From: an uncultured Verrucomicrobiota bacterium
Lineage (GTDB): Bacteria; Verrucomicrobiota; Verrucomicrobiia; Limisphaerales; UBA9464
Direction: 5' to 3'
NCBI GenBank assembly: GCA_903842505.1
Contig: CAIMMI010000289.1
Coordinates: 1-61,382 of the forward strand
Length of the DNA: 61,382 nt
The first letter of the stretch is position 1; each line of letters starts with the position of its first letter. Position numbers and translations under genes: made by a program. This document shows, in pieces, positions 50,697 through 60,739 of the stretch. The notes below the pieces were generated by a model. That model ran no database searches. It had not been told where the DNA came from and saw only the letters and a program-made list of their open reading frames with translations.

Positions 50697-50700
50697 GGGC

Positions 50701-51576
50701 TCAGGCGGGCTTGGTGAAGAAGCGGCGCTGTTTCTCGGAGATGGGCATTCCGATCTGTTCCATCACGGCCATCATGTCCTCCCAGACCTTGCGCTTTTCG
50801 GTGACCGACTCGTTTCGAAGGAGGTAGGCCGGGTGGAAGGTTGGCATCAGGGGGATGTTCCGGAACTGCATCCACTGTCCACGGACCTTGGTGACCTGGA
50901 TGGGGCTTGTCCCGAGGATCCCTTCGATGGCTGTTGCACCGAGGGCGATCAGGACCTTGGGCCGGATCAGTTCAATCTGCTCCTGCAGGAACGGAAGGCA
51001 GGTGGCCATTTCTTCGGGGTTGGGTTTCCGGTTGCCACTGAACTGTCCCGGGGTGTCTGGGCGGCATTTCAGGACGTTGGCGATGTAGACCTGGTCCCGG
51101 GTGAGGCCCATGGCGGTGATGATCCTCGTGAGGAGTTCGCCGGCCTTGCCGACGAAGGGTTCGCCCATGGAGTCTTCGTCTGCGCCTGGAGCCTCGCCAA
51201 TGAAGAGGATGTCCGCATGGATGTTGCCGACGCCGAACACCACGCTTTTGCGGGAAGTAGCCAGGTTCGGACAACGCTGGCAGGACAGGGCACGTTGCCT
51301 CAAATCCTCGAATGCCGCTGCCCTGGCCGCCGGATCCAGACCCGGCGTCGATGACAAGGCGGGAAGGGAGGGAGGAGGCGAGGGGGGCTGGGGACGATCC
51401 AGGGAGGGGTTCGAAAGCTCGGGCGATCGGGGAGGATTTGCAGGGCGACGGGGAGGCTCCTTAAGGTTGGTCAGGGTTTCCGGCCGCACAGCCACGTGAC
51501 GGACTCCTTGTTGGCGGAGTTGTTCGAGATGCTCGATCGATGCATCCAGCAAGGGGCGAAATACGTCACTGGCCAT
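50701..51576 (-). CDS. Family 4 uracil-DNA glycosylase (iron-sulfur)
   Basis: A 291-residue protein whose C-terminal part (about 90-291) is a family 4 UDG: I-G-E-A-P-G-A-D-E-D (about 126-135) with G-E-P-F-V-G-K-A-G, and T-F-H-P-A-Y-L-L-R-N (about 247-256). Four cysteines for a 4Fe-4S cluster are visible: C-Q-R-C, the one in V-L-K-C-R-P-D, and one in A-T-C-L-P-F. It removes uracil from deaminated DNA. The first 85 residues are proline-rich and poorly conserved; some relatives are phage-like SPO1 polymerase-associated domains. Confidence 0.93.
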   Translation of the reverse strand: MASDVFRPLLDASIEHLEQLRQQGVRHVAVRPETLTNLKEPPRRPANPPRSPELSNPSLDRPQPPSPPPSLPALSSTPGLDPAARAAAFEDLRQRALSCQRCPNLATSRKSVVFGVGNIHADILFIGEAPGADEDSMGEPFVGKAGELLTRIITAMGLTRDQVYIANVLKCRPDTPGQFSGNRKPNPEEMATCLPFLQEQIELIRPKVLIALGATAIEGILGTSPIQVTKVRGQWMQFRNIPLMPTFHPAYLLRNESVTEKRKVWEDMMAVMEQIGMPISEKQRRFFTKPA

Positions 51577-51729
51577 TCGCCGAGGAGAGTGGCGTCGTGC
51601 CCCGGCGAAGTCGAAGCGGATTTATCGGCGTGGATCCTTCTGAGGAGTCGGCATGCGCTCCCAAACCGAGGCTTGCAGTTCCCAGCCCACCGTTGGAGGC
51701 AGCGACGGGTCGCCCCTGGCTTTCCGTGC

Positions 51730-52641
51730 TCAGGTCTCCGCTCGATCGCGGAAACGGCGTGGGGTCATGCCGACCACGCGCCGGAAGTGGTTGGTGAGGT
51801 GGCTTTGGTCGCAAAATCCACATTGCTGGGCAATTTCGGCCAGAGTGCTTTGGGTATGAGTCAGCAGATGACGGGCACGTTCGACCCGCTGGTGGATCAG
51901 GTACTGGTGGGGTGCCAGTCCCGTCGCCTGCTTGAACCGTCGTGCAAAATGGAATGGGCTCAGGCCAGCGGCGCGCGAAATGCGGGCCAGTGGCAGATCT
52001 TCTGCGAGGTGTTCGCGGATGTACTCGATGGCACGTCGGAGTTGGTGCGGGGTGAGGAGTCCTACCGTCGGGAGTTCATTGGGACGCCCCTGGGCATAGT
52101 GTCGGGCGACGTGGGCTGCGAGCGCCTGTCCCAAAACCTCCACGTACGCCCGGCCCTTGGGGTGGCCGGTGTTGACTTCGTCGCGGATCCGGTCGCACAG
52201 CGCCTTGATGACGGGATCGTGGATGCCGCGCAGGGGCAGGTACCGGGGTGGCGACGTGGATTCGGTAGACAGGCCGTGGTTCAGCATGAACTGCGGCGTC
52301 AGCGAGACGGTGTAGAACCTCCCGGCTTCCCGGGTGCGCGATGAAAAGATGGACCCACTCGGGAAGAAACTGACCTGACCCGGGAGGATGCGGTGGAGCC
52401 GAAACGGACCGTCTTCAGCGATTTCGATCTCGTTGATCCCTTCAAGGTGGACGGCGAAGACATGATTGACCGGGCTAGCCGGTGGAATGTCCAAGGCGCC
52501 AACCCGGTGTTGCTCGACACGGACGGTTGGCCATTCGCACGAGGAGGAGTCCAGCTCCGGTTCGTGCGGAATGGTCGGCCGGCGCAGCCCGGAGGCTGCA
52601 TCGATCAGCATTTCTCTGCTCTTGTTCATTCCCATCGCCAT
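51730..52641 (-). CDS. AraC-family transcriptional regulator
   Basis: A 303-residue regulator with an N-terminal cupin-like sensing domain (about 30-160) and a C-terminal double helix-turn-helix (about 200-300): L-A-R-I-S-R-A-A-G-L-S-P-F-H-F-A-R-R-F-K, then L-A-E-I-A-Q-Q-C-G-F-C-D-Q-S-H-L-T-N-H-F and T-P-R-R-F-R. ATGs at 52641, 52635 and 52629 are all possible; 52641 has AAGAG upstream. It is divergent from the CorA gene with 261 bases between. The ligand and targets are unknown. Confidence 0.9.
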   Translation of the reverse strand: MAMGMNKSREMLIDAASGLRRPTIPHEPELDSSSCEWPTVRVEQHRVGALDIPPASPVNHVFAVHLEGINEIEIAEDGPFRLHRILPGQVSFFPSGSIFSSRTREAGRFYTVSLTPQFMLNHGLSTESTSPPRYLPLRGIHDPVIKALCDRIRDEVNTGHPKGRAYVEVLGQALAAHVARHYAQGRPNELPTVGLLTPHQLRRAIEYIREHLAEDLPLARISRAAGLSPFHFARRFKQATGLAPHQYLIHQRVERARHLLTHTQSTLAEIAQQCGFCDQSHLTNHFRRVVGMTPRRFRDRAET

Positions 52642-52902
52642 CGGCCATCTCTTAGCAGTCAATGTGCCGAAAGCGTTGGCAATGAACGGGGAGTGGGGGG
52701 GCGGGTTACAGTAAAACACCAACCGGATACGGATTGTTTGGCGGCGCGTGGATTCTCCGGCTGCGAGAGCGCCAGTAGCGCTGAATGTCGGCAAGAACAT
52801 CCAACGAACGGATGGTCGTCACCGGAGGCAGCTGGAGCCGATCGGAGGGATTCCGAAGCCTTCCCAACCCGGGGCAACGGACGTACGGTTTGGAAGACGC
52901 GC

Positions 52903-53901
52903 ATGATCCGTTCCTTTGCCTTCACGACGCAGGGCCGCCTGCACAGCCGGGACATTGAGATGTTTCTCATGCCCTCGTTGCTGGCGGACACCAACCTTTT
53001 CCTGTGGGTCGATCTGGAGAATGCAACCGCTGAGGAATCGCGCCAGATCCTGGCGGAGGTGTTCCATTTTCATCCGTTGTCCGTCGATGACTGCATCCAC
53101 GTCAGTCCGTCCCCGAAGGTGGAGACCTACGAACCCAAGGAGGAGGATCGCTTTGCCCAATACCTCTTCATGGTGATCCACGCGGTGGACTACAGCCGCA
53201 AGGATGGAAGGTTTGCGACCAGTGAGCTGAACTTTTTCCTGGGAAAGAATTTTCTCGTGACGTTCCACACGGTGCCGCTGAGGAGCATCCAGATGGTGGA
53301 GGAGCGATGTCTGAAGAGTACGGTACACGTGGCCCGGGCGCCCGACCGGGTTGCGCACGCGTTGCTGGATTCCCTGGTCGAGAACTATAAGCCGGCGCTT
53401 GAGGAATTGAGTCTGGAAATCGCCGAACTCGAGGCGGAAGTCCTGCAAAGCGCTGGGCCCAGAATTCTGGAGAAGATCATCGCCGTGAAGAAGGAGGTCG
53501 TGCACCTCAAGCAGATCATCGGGCCGCAGCGTGACGTGCTGGCCCGGTTCGCCCGGGGTGAGTTCAAGCTGATCCGAGGCCATCTGGTTCCCTACTACCG
53601 CGACGTGTACGACGGCCTGTACCACATTGGAGAGATTGCGCAGGGCTACTCGGATTCCTTGTCTGGGATCCTCCAGATCTACCTGAACGTCTCGTCCAAC
53701 AAGACAGGCGAGGTCGTCAAGGTGCTGACCATGATCACCATCATCACGACGCCGCTGATGATCGTGGGGACCTGGTACGGGATGAATTTCAAGAACATGC
53801 CAGAGACGGACTGGCGGTTCGGCTACCTGTATGCGCTGCTGCTGACGTTGGTGAGCACGGCGGCGACGCTGCTTTACTTCCGGCGCAAGAAATGGCTCTG
53901 A
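52903..53901 (+). CDS. corA: CorA-family divalent cation transporter
   Basis: A 332-residue Mg2+/Co2+ channel-type transporter: cytoplasmic alpha/beta domain, long stalk helix rich in E/K (about 160-225), then two C-terminal transmembrane helices around the signature Y-G-M-N-F (about 291-295). The basic C-terminus R-R-K-K-W-L is typical. The ATG at 52903 has GGAAG ahead; extensions upstream lie in the AraC regulator. The stop overlaps the sensor kinase start by 10 bases, so transport and the two-component pair are likely co-expressed. Confidence 0.93.
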   Translation: MIRSFAFTTQGRLHSRDIEMFLMPSLLADTNLFLWVDLENATAEESRQILAEVFHFHPLSVDDCIHVSPSPKVETYEPKEEDRFAQYLFMVIHAVDYSRKDGRFATSELNFFLGKNFLVTFHTVPLRSIQMVEERCLKSTVHVARAPDRVAHALLDSLVENYKPALEELSLEIAELEAEVLQSAGPRILEKIIAVKKEVVHLKQIIGPQRDVLARFARGEFKLIRGHLVPYYRDVYDGLYHIGEIAQGYSDSLSGILQIYLNVSSNKTGEVVKVLTMITIITTPLMIVGTWYGMNFKNMPETDWRFGYLYALLLTLVSTAATLLYFRRKKWL

Positions 53902-55181
53902 ACCGAAAGACAGCTCCGAGATCGAGTTTCCTCGACAAGGTGCTCGGCCGGTTGGATCGCCTGGACAGTGAGGGGTTGCAATCCGTGGTGCAGCGTCTGG
54001 CGAGGGAGCGGGCTTTCCTGGAAACCCTGTTCAACTCGATCGAGGACGGCGTCGTGGTCGTGGATGCCGCTGGCCGGATTGTTTACTTCAATGCGATGGC
54101 GACCCGGTTGCTGGGTTTGCCGGAAGAGGGAGCCGAGGGGGCTCCGATCCTGAAGTTCGTTCCGGAACTGGATTGGGATCATCTGGCGCTTCTGGACACA
54201 TCCGGTGGGCCGGGAATCTACAGGGGCGAGTTCGAAGTGCAGTATCCGCGACCGCGGTATCTCCGCCTCTATGCTGCGCCGCTGGACGGTGAAGCACAGG
54301 GCAGCACCGGGGTTGCGCTGATCCTCCACGATGCGACCGAAGCCCGGCAGAAGACGAACGAGGCGGTGGAAAGTGAGCGGTTGCATGCGTTGACGCTCTT
54401 GGCGGCGAGCGTAGCGCATGAGATCGGCAATCCGCTGAACGCACTCCACATCCATCTCCAGTTGATTGAACGGGACCTGAAGAAACTCAAGGTTCTGGCC
54501 GGATTGGAATCTTCCACACCCCGGCCGAAGCGGTCGCGCGGACGTGCGGAGGAGACATTGGGGTTGGGCTTGGGTGAGTTGCTTGAGCGGACAACGGGGT
54601 ATGTTGCCGTGGCCAAGGGGGAGATCGGTCGACTGGATTACATCATCACCGAATTCCTTCAGGCACTGAGGCCGTCGACGCCTCGCCTGGAGGCGGGCGA
54701 CCTCAACGCAGTGGTGCAGGCGACGCTGGGATTGCTGAGGCCGGAACTGGAGAATCGGCGCTTGGTGGTTCGGGACGAGTGTATGCGGAACCTGCCCAAG
54801 GCGCGGTTTGATGGGGCGCAGATCAAGCAAGTCCTCGTGAACCTCGTGAAGAATGCGATGCAGGCGATGGCTCCGGAGGGGGTGCTGACCTTGGCGACGG
54901 GGAGTGGTCCGGACGCCGTATGGGTTGCCGTTTCGGATACTGGAAGTGGCATCCCCCCCGAGAAGCTCAGCCGGATTTTTGAACCGTTCTATACGACGAA
55001 GCAGAAGGGGTCGGGTTTGGGGCTCCTCATCGTGCAACGGATTGTGCGGGCGCATGGCGGCCGGATCGAACTCGATAGCCGGGTGGGTAAGGGGACGACC
55101 TTCCGGCTGTGGATCCCTCTGGTGGAGCCCCGGCCTCGGCTGTTGCCAGAGGCAACCGAGAACTCTGTCAAGCCAGCCTGA
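53892..55181 (+). CDS. Soluble PAS-domain sensor histidine kinase
   Basis: A 429-residue kinase without obvious transmembrane helices. A coiled-coil start leads into a PAS domain (about 45-150, I-E-D-G-V-V-V-V-D-A-A-G-R-I-V-Y-F-N), then the phosphoacceptor H in V-A-H-E-I-G-N-P-L-N-A-L (about 178-189) and a HATPase with N-L-V-K-N-A-M-Q-A-M (N box), D-T-G-S-G-I-P (G1), F-E-P-F-Y-T-T-K and G-S-G-L-G-L-L-I (G2). The form is NtrB-like, as expected for a partner of the sigma-54 regulator that follows. It overlaps corA by 10 bases and ends 61 bases before the regulator. Confidence 0.92.
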   Translation: MALNRKTAPRSSFLDKVLGRLDRLDSEGLQSVVQRLARERAFLETLFNSIEDGVVVVDAAGRIVYFNAMATRLLGLPEEGAEGAPILKFVPELDWDHLALLDTSGGPGIYRGEFEVQYPRPRYLRLYAAPLDGEAQGSTGVALILHDATEARQKTNEAVESERLHALTLLAASVAHEIGNPLNALHIHLQLIERDLKKLKVLAGLESSTPRPKRSRGRAEETLGLGLGELLERTTGYVAVAKGEIGRLDYIITEFLQALRPSTPRLEAGDLNAVVQATLGLLRPELENRRLVVRDECMRNLPKARFDGAQIKQVLVNLVKNAMQAMAPEGVLTLATGSGPDAVWVAVSDTGSGIPPEKLSRIFEPFYTTKQKGSGLGLLIVQRIVRAHGGRIELDSRVGKGTTFRLWIPLVEPRPRLLPEATENSVKPA

Positions 55182-55242
55182 ATTGACGGGCAGTGTTTGA
55201 AATGCAACGGACGTTGGCCACCGGTGGCGTGGTTGGGTTAGG

Positions 55243-56622
55243 GTGTCGGTCGTGACGCCAACCTTGCTGATCGTGGATGACGAGAAGCCGACCCGGGAGG
55301 GGTTGCGTGCCGCCTTGGAGGACAAGTTTGACGTCTACGTGGCCGAGTCCGCCGAGTCTGCGCTGCAGTTGCTCGAGAAGCAGTCGTTCGATGTGATGTT
55401 GACCGACCTGCGGATGCCTGGGACCGACGGCTTCCGGCTGATCACGCGCGCGAAATCACTTCCGAAACCGCCCGTTTGCATCCTGATGACCGCATATGGG
55501 TCGGAGGATGTCGCGGTCGAGGCCATGAAGCACGGGGCCGACGACTACGTAGCCAAGGGCCGGATGCAGATCGAGGAGTTGGAACTCCGGATCCAGCGGG
55601 CGATCAAGCGTCAGAATCTGGAGGTCGAGAATCGTCAACTCCACGAGCGGTTGGACACGAAGTACGGGGTTGCGAGCCTGGTGGGGGATTCTCCGGCACT
55701 GACGGAGGTTCTGGACGTCGTTCGTCAGGTGGCGCCGACCCGGACCACGGTCCTGATCACGGGGGAGAGCGGAACCGGGAAGGAGGTCATCGCCAAGACG
55801 ATTCACCAGTTAAGCCCTCGTTCGAGGGGGCCGTGGGTGGCGGTGCACTGTGCCGGGTTGCCGGCGGCGCTTTTGGAGAGCGAGCTCTTTGGTCACGAAA
55901 AGGGGGCATTCACCGGGGCCCACGAGCGGCGTGCGGGGCGGGTGGAACTGGCGCAGGGCGGGACCTTGTTCCTGGATGAAATCGGTGAGATCGATGCGAC
56001 TACCCAGGTGAAGCTTCTTCGATTTCTGGGAGAGCGGACCTTTGAACGTCTTGGCTCCAGCAAGACTCAGACAGCCGATGTTCGACTGGTGGCGGCAACC
56101 AACAAGGATCTCAGGGCCATGGTGAAAGTGGGGACGTTTCGGGAAGATCTCTACTTCCGGTTGGCGGTCGTACCGATCCACCTTCCGCCGTTGAGGGACC
56201 GGTTGTCGGACATTCCCCAACTTGCGGCGACTTTCGTCCGTGAGTTTGCCAAGGAAAACAGCCGGGCGGTGAAGGGGATCGAAACCGCCGCCATGGAGTT
56301 GATGCTCAAGTACCGATGGCCAGGCAATGTCCGGGAGTTAAGAACCGCCGTGGAGCACGCTGTGGTGCTTTGCCGGGGTGAATGGATCGGTACGCGGGAT
56401 CTGCCGTCGGCGGTCCGCACGCCGTCCGTTGAGGCCGTGGCGCCGGAGACCCGGCAGGTTCTGGGCGGCGGGCGTGTGACCCTGCGGGAGGCGGAGCGCC
56501 AACTACTGATCCACGCCCTTGAGGAGTGCGAAGGCAACCGGACCGAGGCCGCCAAGAAGTTGGGGATCAGCCGGAGGACCCTGCATCGGAAGCTCCACGA
56601 ATTTCATTTGGAAGGACATTGA
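55243..56622 (+). CDS. Sigma-54-dependent response regulator, NtrC-type
   Basis: A 459-residue activator. Its receiver domain (about 6-125) has the acidic D-D-E cluster, phosphoacceptor D in L-T-D-L-R-M-P-G and the conserved Lys in Y-V-A-K. The AAA+ domain (about 145-385) has G-E-S-G-T-G-K-E, the sigma-54-contacting G-A-F-T-G-A, and L-F-L-D-E-I-G-E. A Fis-type HTH closes the protein ([20 protein letters not shown]). It starts at GTG 55243 or GTG 55252 (AGGG ahead of the second). Paired with the kinase just upstream. It needs sigma-54 for its targets, one of which could be the site near 9990. Confidence 0.95.
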   Translation: MSVVTPTLLIVDDEKPTREGLRAALEDKFDVYVAESAESALQLLEKQSFDVMLTDLRMPGTDGFRLITRAKSLPKPPVCILMTAYGSEDVAVEAMKHGADDYVAKGRMQIEELELRIQRAIKRQNLEVENRQLHERLDTKYGVASLVGDSPALTEVLDVVRQVAPTRTTVLITGESGTGKEVIAKTIHQLSPRSRGPWVAVHCAGLPAALLESELFGHEKGAFTGAHERRAGRVELAQGGTLFLDEIGEIDATTQVKLLRFLGERTFERLGSSKTQTADVRLVAATNKDLRAMVKVGTFREDLYFRLAVVPIHLPPLRDRLSDIPQLAATFVREFAKENSRAVKGIETAAMELMLKYRWPGNVRELRTAVEHAVVLCRGEWIGTRDLPSAVRTPSVEAVAPETRQVLGGGRVTLREAERQLLIHALEECEGNRTEAAKKLGISRRTLHRKLHEFHLEGH

Positions 56623-58418
56623 TGAATCAAGCACCCAAAGGCATCCAGGACTGGATCTACTCTCTCGAAAGCAGTGCGACGAAGCTGTGGATCCGTTGGA
56701 TTCTCGGAAGCCTGTTCCTGCTGGGGTTGGCAGCCCTGTACCTTTTTACGGAGGCGAGGAACTTTTCCAACCCAGAGGCCATGGACATGGCGCAACTCGG
56801 TCGGAATCTGGCGATGGGGCGTGGCTATACGACGCGCATGATCCGGCCGCTGAGCTTCAAGCTTTATCGGGAACGCGCGGCGGAGCGGCAGGTGAGTCAG
56901 GCAGGGTTGCTCCAGCAGCCTCATCCGGACCTCCACAATCCGCCTGTCTATCCGGTGATGCTGGCCGGCCTTTTCAAGGTATTGCCGGATTCCATGCGTT
57001 TTGGGCTGCCAGCCAACATCACTACCCAGCGTCCATGGCCGGAGATGATGATTACGGCGCTCAACTTTGGTTGGCTGGCGGTCGGTGCCGTTCTGGTCTT
57101 CCGATTGGGGCGTCGACTGTTTGATCCAGCGGTTGGTTGGATGGCGGCAGCGGTTTACGGGGGGACTGAGTTGTTCTGGCGATTCTCCAGCAATGGGTTG
57201 GCAACGCCCTTCCTCATGGTTCTCGTCCTGTTGCTGGCGGACATCCTGACCCGATTGGATGAAACGGGTACGGAGTTGGCACCCGGCGTGGTACCTCCGA
57301 TCGTGCGGCCCTTCCGGTTGGCAGCGCTGGCTGGCGCGGTGATTGGCGTCGGCTTCCTGACGCGGTACGCATTCGGATGGCTTCTGGTGCCAGCCGTCCT
57401 CTGGATGCTCGTCTCGCACGTGCGCCGAATTGGCGTGAGCTTGGTCTGTATCCTGGTGTTTGTCCTGGTTACCGGGCCTTGGGTCGGTCGGAACTATCAT
57501 CTGAGCGGACGTTTGCTTGGGTCGGCCTATTCCGCGATGGCTTCCGGGACGGAGACATTTCCCGAATCGCGGCTTGAGCGTCATCTGAAGGAGCCCAAGC
57601 AGATGCCCGATCTCACGGAGATGCGGGTCAAATTCTCGGTCAACGGGGCCGACATGCTTCGGGGTGCCATTCCGAAGCTGGGCGGGAATTGGATCACGTT
57701 TTTCTTCATCGCTGGCTTGATGCTCCCTTTCCGGAACCCCCGGCTCCGTCGGTTGAGGTGGTTCTGCGTCGGAGGACTTGGAATGCTTTTCTGTGTTGAA
57801 GCCATGGGGAAGACGCATTGGTCAACCTTGGTGCCAGACGTCAACGGACAGAATCAGATGGTCCTGTTGTCTCCGTTGGTGTTCCTGTTTGGAACCAGCC
57901 TGTTCTTCAGCCTGCTCGAATCCACCGAGTATGGGCACGCCATCTTCCGGAGCATGGTCGTGGGCGGAACTTGGTGTGTCCTGAGCTTGCCCTTGCTGTC
58001 CACCATCCTGCCGCCGCGGACTTATCCCTTGGTGGAGCCAACCTACCGACCAGACATCGTCCGTGAGCTCTGTGGCTACGTGGACCCTGGCGAGTTGATG
58101 ATGAGCGATGTCCCATGGAGCGTTGCTTGGTACGGGGATCGCGACTGCATCTGGCTGCCGCTTTGGGTCCGGGACGAAAGCGGTGAGGATTTCTTCGCAA
58201 TCAACGACTTCGAGAGGAGGGTTGCTGCCCTTTACATCTCCCCGTTTACGGCCGAGGCGCCCCTGCGTCAGGTGGGAACCAAGGATTTCGTTTGGGGTCG
58301 GTTCTATTTTGATGCGCTCTTGAGGCGCAACCTTCCCACCGGCTTTCCCTTGTTCTACGCGTATGAGGGGTCCGCCGGCGCGGGACATCTATTCCTCGCG
58401 GACAAGAAACGCTGGTAG
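56622..58418 (+). CDS. PMT/GT39-like polytopic glycosyltransferase or membrane protein
   Basis: A 598-residue membrane protein with about ten or more hydrophobic segments, a first periplasmic loop with N-P-E-A-M-D-M-A-Q-L-G-R-N-L-A, and H-P-D-L-H-N-P-P-V-Y-P-V-M-L in the second, as in PMT_2/ArnT-type enzymes that use polyprenyl-linked sugars. A C-terminal soluble domain (about 475-598) lies outside the membrane. ATG 56622 overlaps the stop of the response regulator gene (TGATG), so translation is coupled. Substrate unknown; the link to the two-component system is only by position. Confidence 0.75.
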   Translation: MNQAPKGIQDWIYSLESSATKLWIRWILGSLFLLGLAALYLFTEARNFSNPEAMDMAQLGRNLAMGRGYTTRMIRPLSFKLYRERAAERQVSQAGLLQQPHPDLHNPPVYPVMLAGLFKVLPDSMRFGLPANITTQRPWPEMMITALNFGWLAVGAVLVFRLGRRLFDPAVGWMAAAVYGGTELFWRFSSNGLATPFLMVLVLLLADILTRLDETGTELAPGVVPPIVRPFRLAALAGAVIGVGFLTRYAFGWLLVPAVLWMLVSHVRRIGVSLVCILVFVLVTGPWVGRNYHLSGRLLGSAYSAMASGTETFPESRLERHLKEPKQMPDLTEMRVKFSVNGADMLRGAIPKLGGNWITFFFIAGLMLPFRNPRLRRLRWFCVGGLGMLFCVEAMGKTHWSTLVPDVNGQNQMVLLSPLVFLFGTSLFFSLLESTEYGHAIFRSMVVGGTWCVLSLPLLSTILPPRTYPLVEPTYRPDIVRELCGYVDPGELMMSDVPWSVAWYGDRDCIWLPLWVRDESGEDFFAINDFERRVAALYISPFTAEAPLRQVGTKDFVWGRFYFDALLRRNLPTGFPLFYAYEGSAGAGHLFLADKKRW

Positions 58419-58430
58419 CGGAAGTGGGCC

Positions 58431-59546
58431 TTAACGAGTCCGGCTTTCCCGGAGCCAACCGGCCAGTTGATGAGCATTTCGATTGAGATCGAAGTGCTCC
58501 TTGAAGGTGCGCCTGCCGGAGATCGCCATCGTGGCCCGGCGGGCAGGATCGCTCAGGAGTTGAATGACCGTTCGGGCAATGGTTGCCGGCGCTGGGTCCT
58601 TCAGCAGTGCCCCGTTCCGATCCTGCTGGACGAGTTCTTCGGCTGCCCCGGTTCTGGCGCTCACGATGGGTACGCCGAATGCCAGGGCCTCCAACAGGAC
58701 AATGCCAAAGGTCTCCAGGTGCGAAGGGAAGACGAACAGGTCTGCGGAAGTCCAAAGCTCCAACCATTTCGCGGTCCCAGCCTCCACTCCCTGATGGATG
58801 TGGAGGCCGGGTTCGGACGGGATCGCGTCCCGGGTGACCACGTGCAGGTCGGCGTGCTCCCTCAGTTGGGACCGCCAGGCCTTCAGGAGCTCCGGTCCGC
58901 CCTTCCTTCTGAAATCTCCTCCGATGAACAGGAGATTGGGGCGCGGTCTCGATTGGTTCACTGGAGGACCCGGATCGCGCATGGAAGGCGGCAGGATCTG
59001 GATTCGGTCTGCCGAGACGGCGTACCCGCGGATGAGCGATTCCCGGACACGCTCTGACCAAGGAAGGAGCTTGTGGGCATGGCGGAAGAGTCGTCGTTCC
59101 TGCCTCCTCAGCCAACGGAGCGTAATCGGGTGCAGCCACCGGGATAGGCGGGATGGGCCAAACCACGGAGAAAGTGCGAGTTGCTCGAACGTGGCGTCGA
59201 GGGCGACGAAGCAAGGAATGTCGGGCAGCGCGTCCGGGATCGACAATCCGGCGCTCTGGGTGTTCACGACCACAGCCTGGATGTCGACCCGCCCGGCCAA
59301 GTCCGTCAATTGTCTGGCAGCATGCAAACTGATGGCCCGGCGCCAACGGGTGATCAGGCCATCCAGGCCAAAGCGGTGCAGACCCCGGATCCCACGCTCG
59401 GCACCCCGGAGTTCGGGCGGCAGGGGCATCGCATCGATTTGATGGGGAATGCATCCCCATTCGGGGTGTTCCTCCAGTGAACGGACAAATCTTGGGACAT
59501 GGGAGGTGTGACCCAGGCTGTTCTCGTTGATGAAGGCGATGTGCAT
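58431..59546 (-). CDS. GT4-family glycosyltransferase
   Basis: A 371-residue GT-B glycosyltransferase. It opens H-I-A-F-I-N-E-N-S-L-G-H-T-S, has L-L-F-I-G-G-D-F-R-R-K-G-G (about 206-218) and the donor-site motif L-E-T-F-G-I-V-L-L-E-A-L-A-F-G-V-P (about 275-291). The ATG at 59546 begins the conserved core; a GTG at 59573, overlapping the upstream stop by one base, is the alternative and would give 380 residues. It forms a pair with the glycosyltransferase gene upstream. It is convergent with the PMT-like gene, 12 bases apart. Confidence 0.85.
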   Translation of the reverse strand: MHIAFINENSLGHTSHVPRFVRSLEEHPEWGCIPHQIDAMPLPPELRGAERGIRGLHRFGLDGLITRWRRAISLHAARQLTDLAGRVDIQAVVVNTQSAGLSIPDALPDIPCFVALDATFEQLALSPWFGPSRLSRWLHPITLRWLRRQERRLFRHAHKLLPWSERVRESLIRGYAVSADRIQILPPSMRDPGPPVNQSRPRPNLLFIGGDFRRKGGPELLKAWRSQLREHADLHVVTRDAIPSEPGLHIHQGVEAGTAKWLELWTSADLFVFPSHLETFGIVLLEALAFGVPIVSARTGAAEELVQQDRNGALLKDPAPATIARTVIQLLSDPARRATMAISGRRTFKEHFDLNRNAHQLAGWLRESRTR

Positions 59547-59572
59547 CGGGTCCAAATCCTTGACCGTCCGCA

Positions 59573-60724
59573 CTAGGGCTTTTGCAAAGCAGCCCGAAAC
59601 TGGTCGATCAGTTGGGCAGCGACAATCCGGGGTGCATACCGGCCCGAGGTGAGCTCCAGCGCAGCCGCCCGTCGTCGGCCTTCTGGGTCATCGCCCAGTG
59701 AAAAGCGGGCGAGAGCGTCTGCCGCCGCGCCCGGTCGGGACATGTCGACCGCAATGCCCGCCTTTCCAGTAATCCATTCCGTGACCGGAAACCGGTGATG
59801 GATGACGGGGAGGCCGCAAGCCAAGGCTTCAATGATGGCAATGGAAAAGGGTTCAGCCAATGCGCCGAGGGCGTAGATGTCCGCAGAGAGGAACAGGTCC
59901 CTCAGCTTCTCACGGGGCTGTGAACCAAGAAAGCGCATCCTTTGACCCAAGGCGATCTCGCAGCGTGATCGGACCTGCGAGGCGCCCGTCTCGTCGGCGC
60001 CGACAGACAGCAGAGTCCAGCGATCGTCCCCGGTGGCGGCGACCTCCTGGGCCAGATGATCAAGGCGCTTGGACGAATCGGTTCCCACTGGCCCCACGGA
60101 AAGCACCACCCGATGGTCGGAAGGTATCCCAAGGGTCCGCCTTAGGACTTGTCGTTCCGCCTCGGATCCCGGGCGGAAAAGCGACGTGTCCACGAAGTAC
60201 GGAATCGCGAAAAAGCGATCGAACCGGTCCGGGCTTGCAGCCAACCTGGCCTCCTCCAGGTAGGTGGGCGTCAGGAGATGGATGCCATCGTAGGACTGAA
60301 GCCAGCGGGGGGAGAGTCGTACGCCATCGGAGAAGATGACCTTGGATCCGTGCCAACGCTGAAAACGCTTCAGGTTCCATCCCAAGCTGGGATCAGCACA
60401 GAAAGCGATCTCGACCCGTCGCCGTCGAAGAGCAAGGACACTGGGAAGGACCGCGCTCATCTGTTCCAGATGGTAGCGGGTGTGCCATCGCAGGGGCTTG
60501 AGCAGAGTGGAGTCCCTCGGGATCATCCGGATCCGGCGGGATGGGAACGGTTGCGACGACCGGCAACTGCCCCAAGCCTCGGCGTCCACCTGAGGATGGT
60601 TCTGCAGTTCCCGGGTCAGTTGGGCCATCCAGATCTCGAGGCCTCGGCGAACGTGACCAAGGCCGGAAGCGATGCAAGCGACCCGGAGGACGCCCGGGGC
60701 AGGTGGGGCTTGGGTTGGCTTCAC
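59573..60724 (-). CDS. GT4-family glycosyltransferase
   Basis: A 383-residue GT-B enzyme. It has G-L-G-H-V-R-R-G-L-E-I-W near the N-terminus, V-V-L-S-V-G-P-V-G-T-D-S-S-K-R-L (about 209-224) for the donor domain and A-E-P-F-S-I-A-I-I-E-A-L-A-C-G-L-P (about 289-305). It is translated just before the second glycosyltransferase. Together they suggest synthesis of a surface glycan or glycolipid. Sugars are not predictable from sequence. Confidence 0.85.
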   Translation of the reverse strand: MKPTQAPPAPGVLRVACIASGLGHVRRGLEIWMAQLTRELQNHPQVDAEAWGSCRSSQPFPSRRIRMIPRDSTLLKPLRWHTRYHLEQMSAVLPSVLALRRRRVEIAFCADPSLGWNLKRFQRWHGSKVIFSDGVRLSPRWLQSYDGIHLLTPTYLEEARLAASPDRFDRFFAIPYFVDTSLFRPGSEAERQVLRRTLGIPSDHRVVLSVGPVGTDSSKRLDHLAQEVAATGDDRWTLLSVGADETGASQVRSRCEIALGQRMRFLGSQPREKLRDLFLSADIYALGALAEPFSIAIIEALACGLPVIHHRFPVTEWITGKAGIAVDMSRPGAAADALARFSLGDDPEGRRRAAALELTSGRYAPRIVAAQLIDQFRAALQKP

Positions 60725-60739
60725 CGCGAAAACAGGGCT

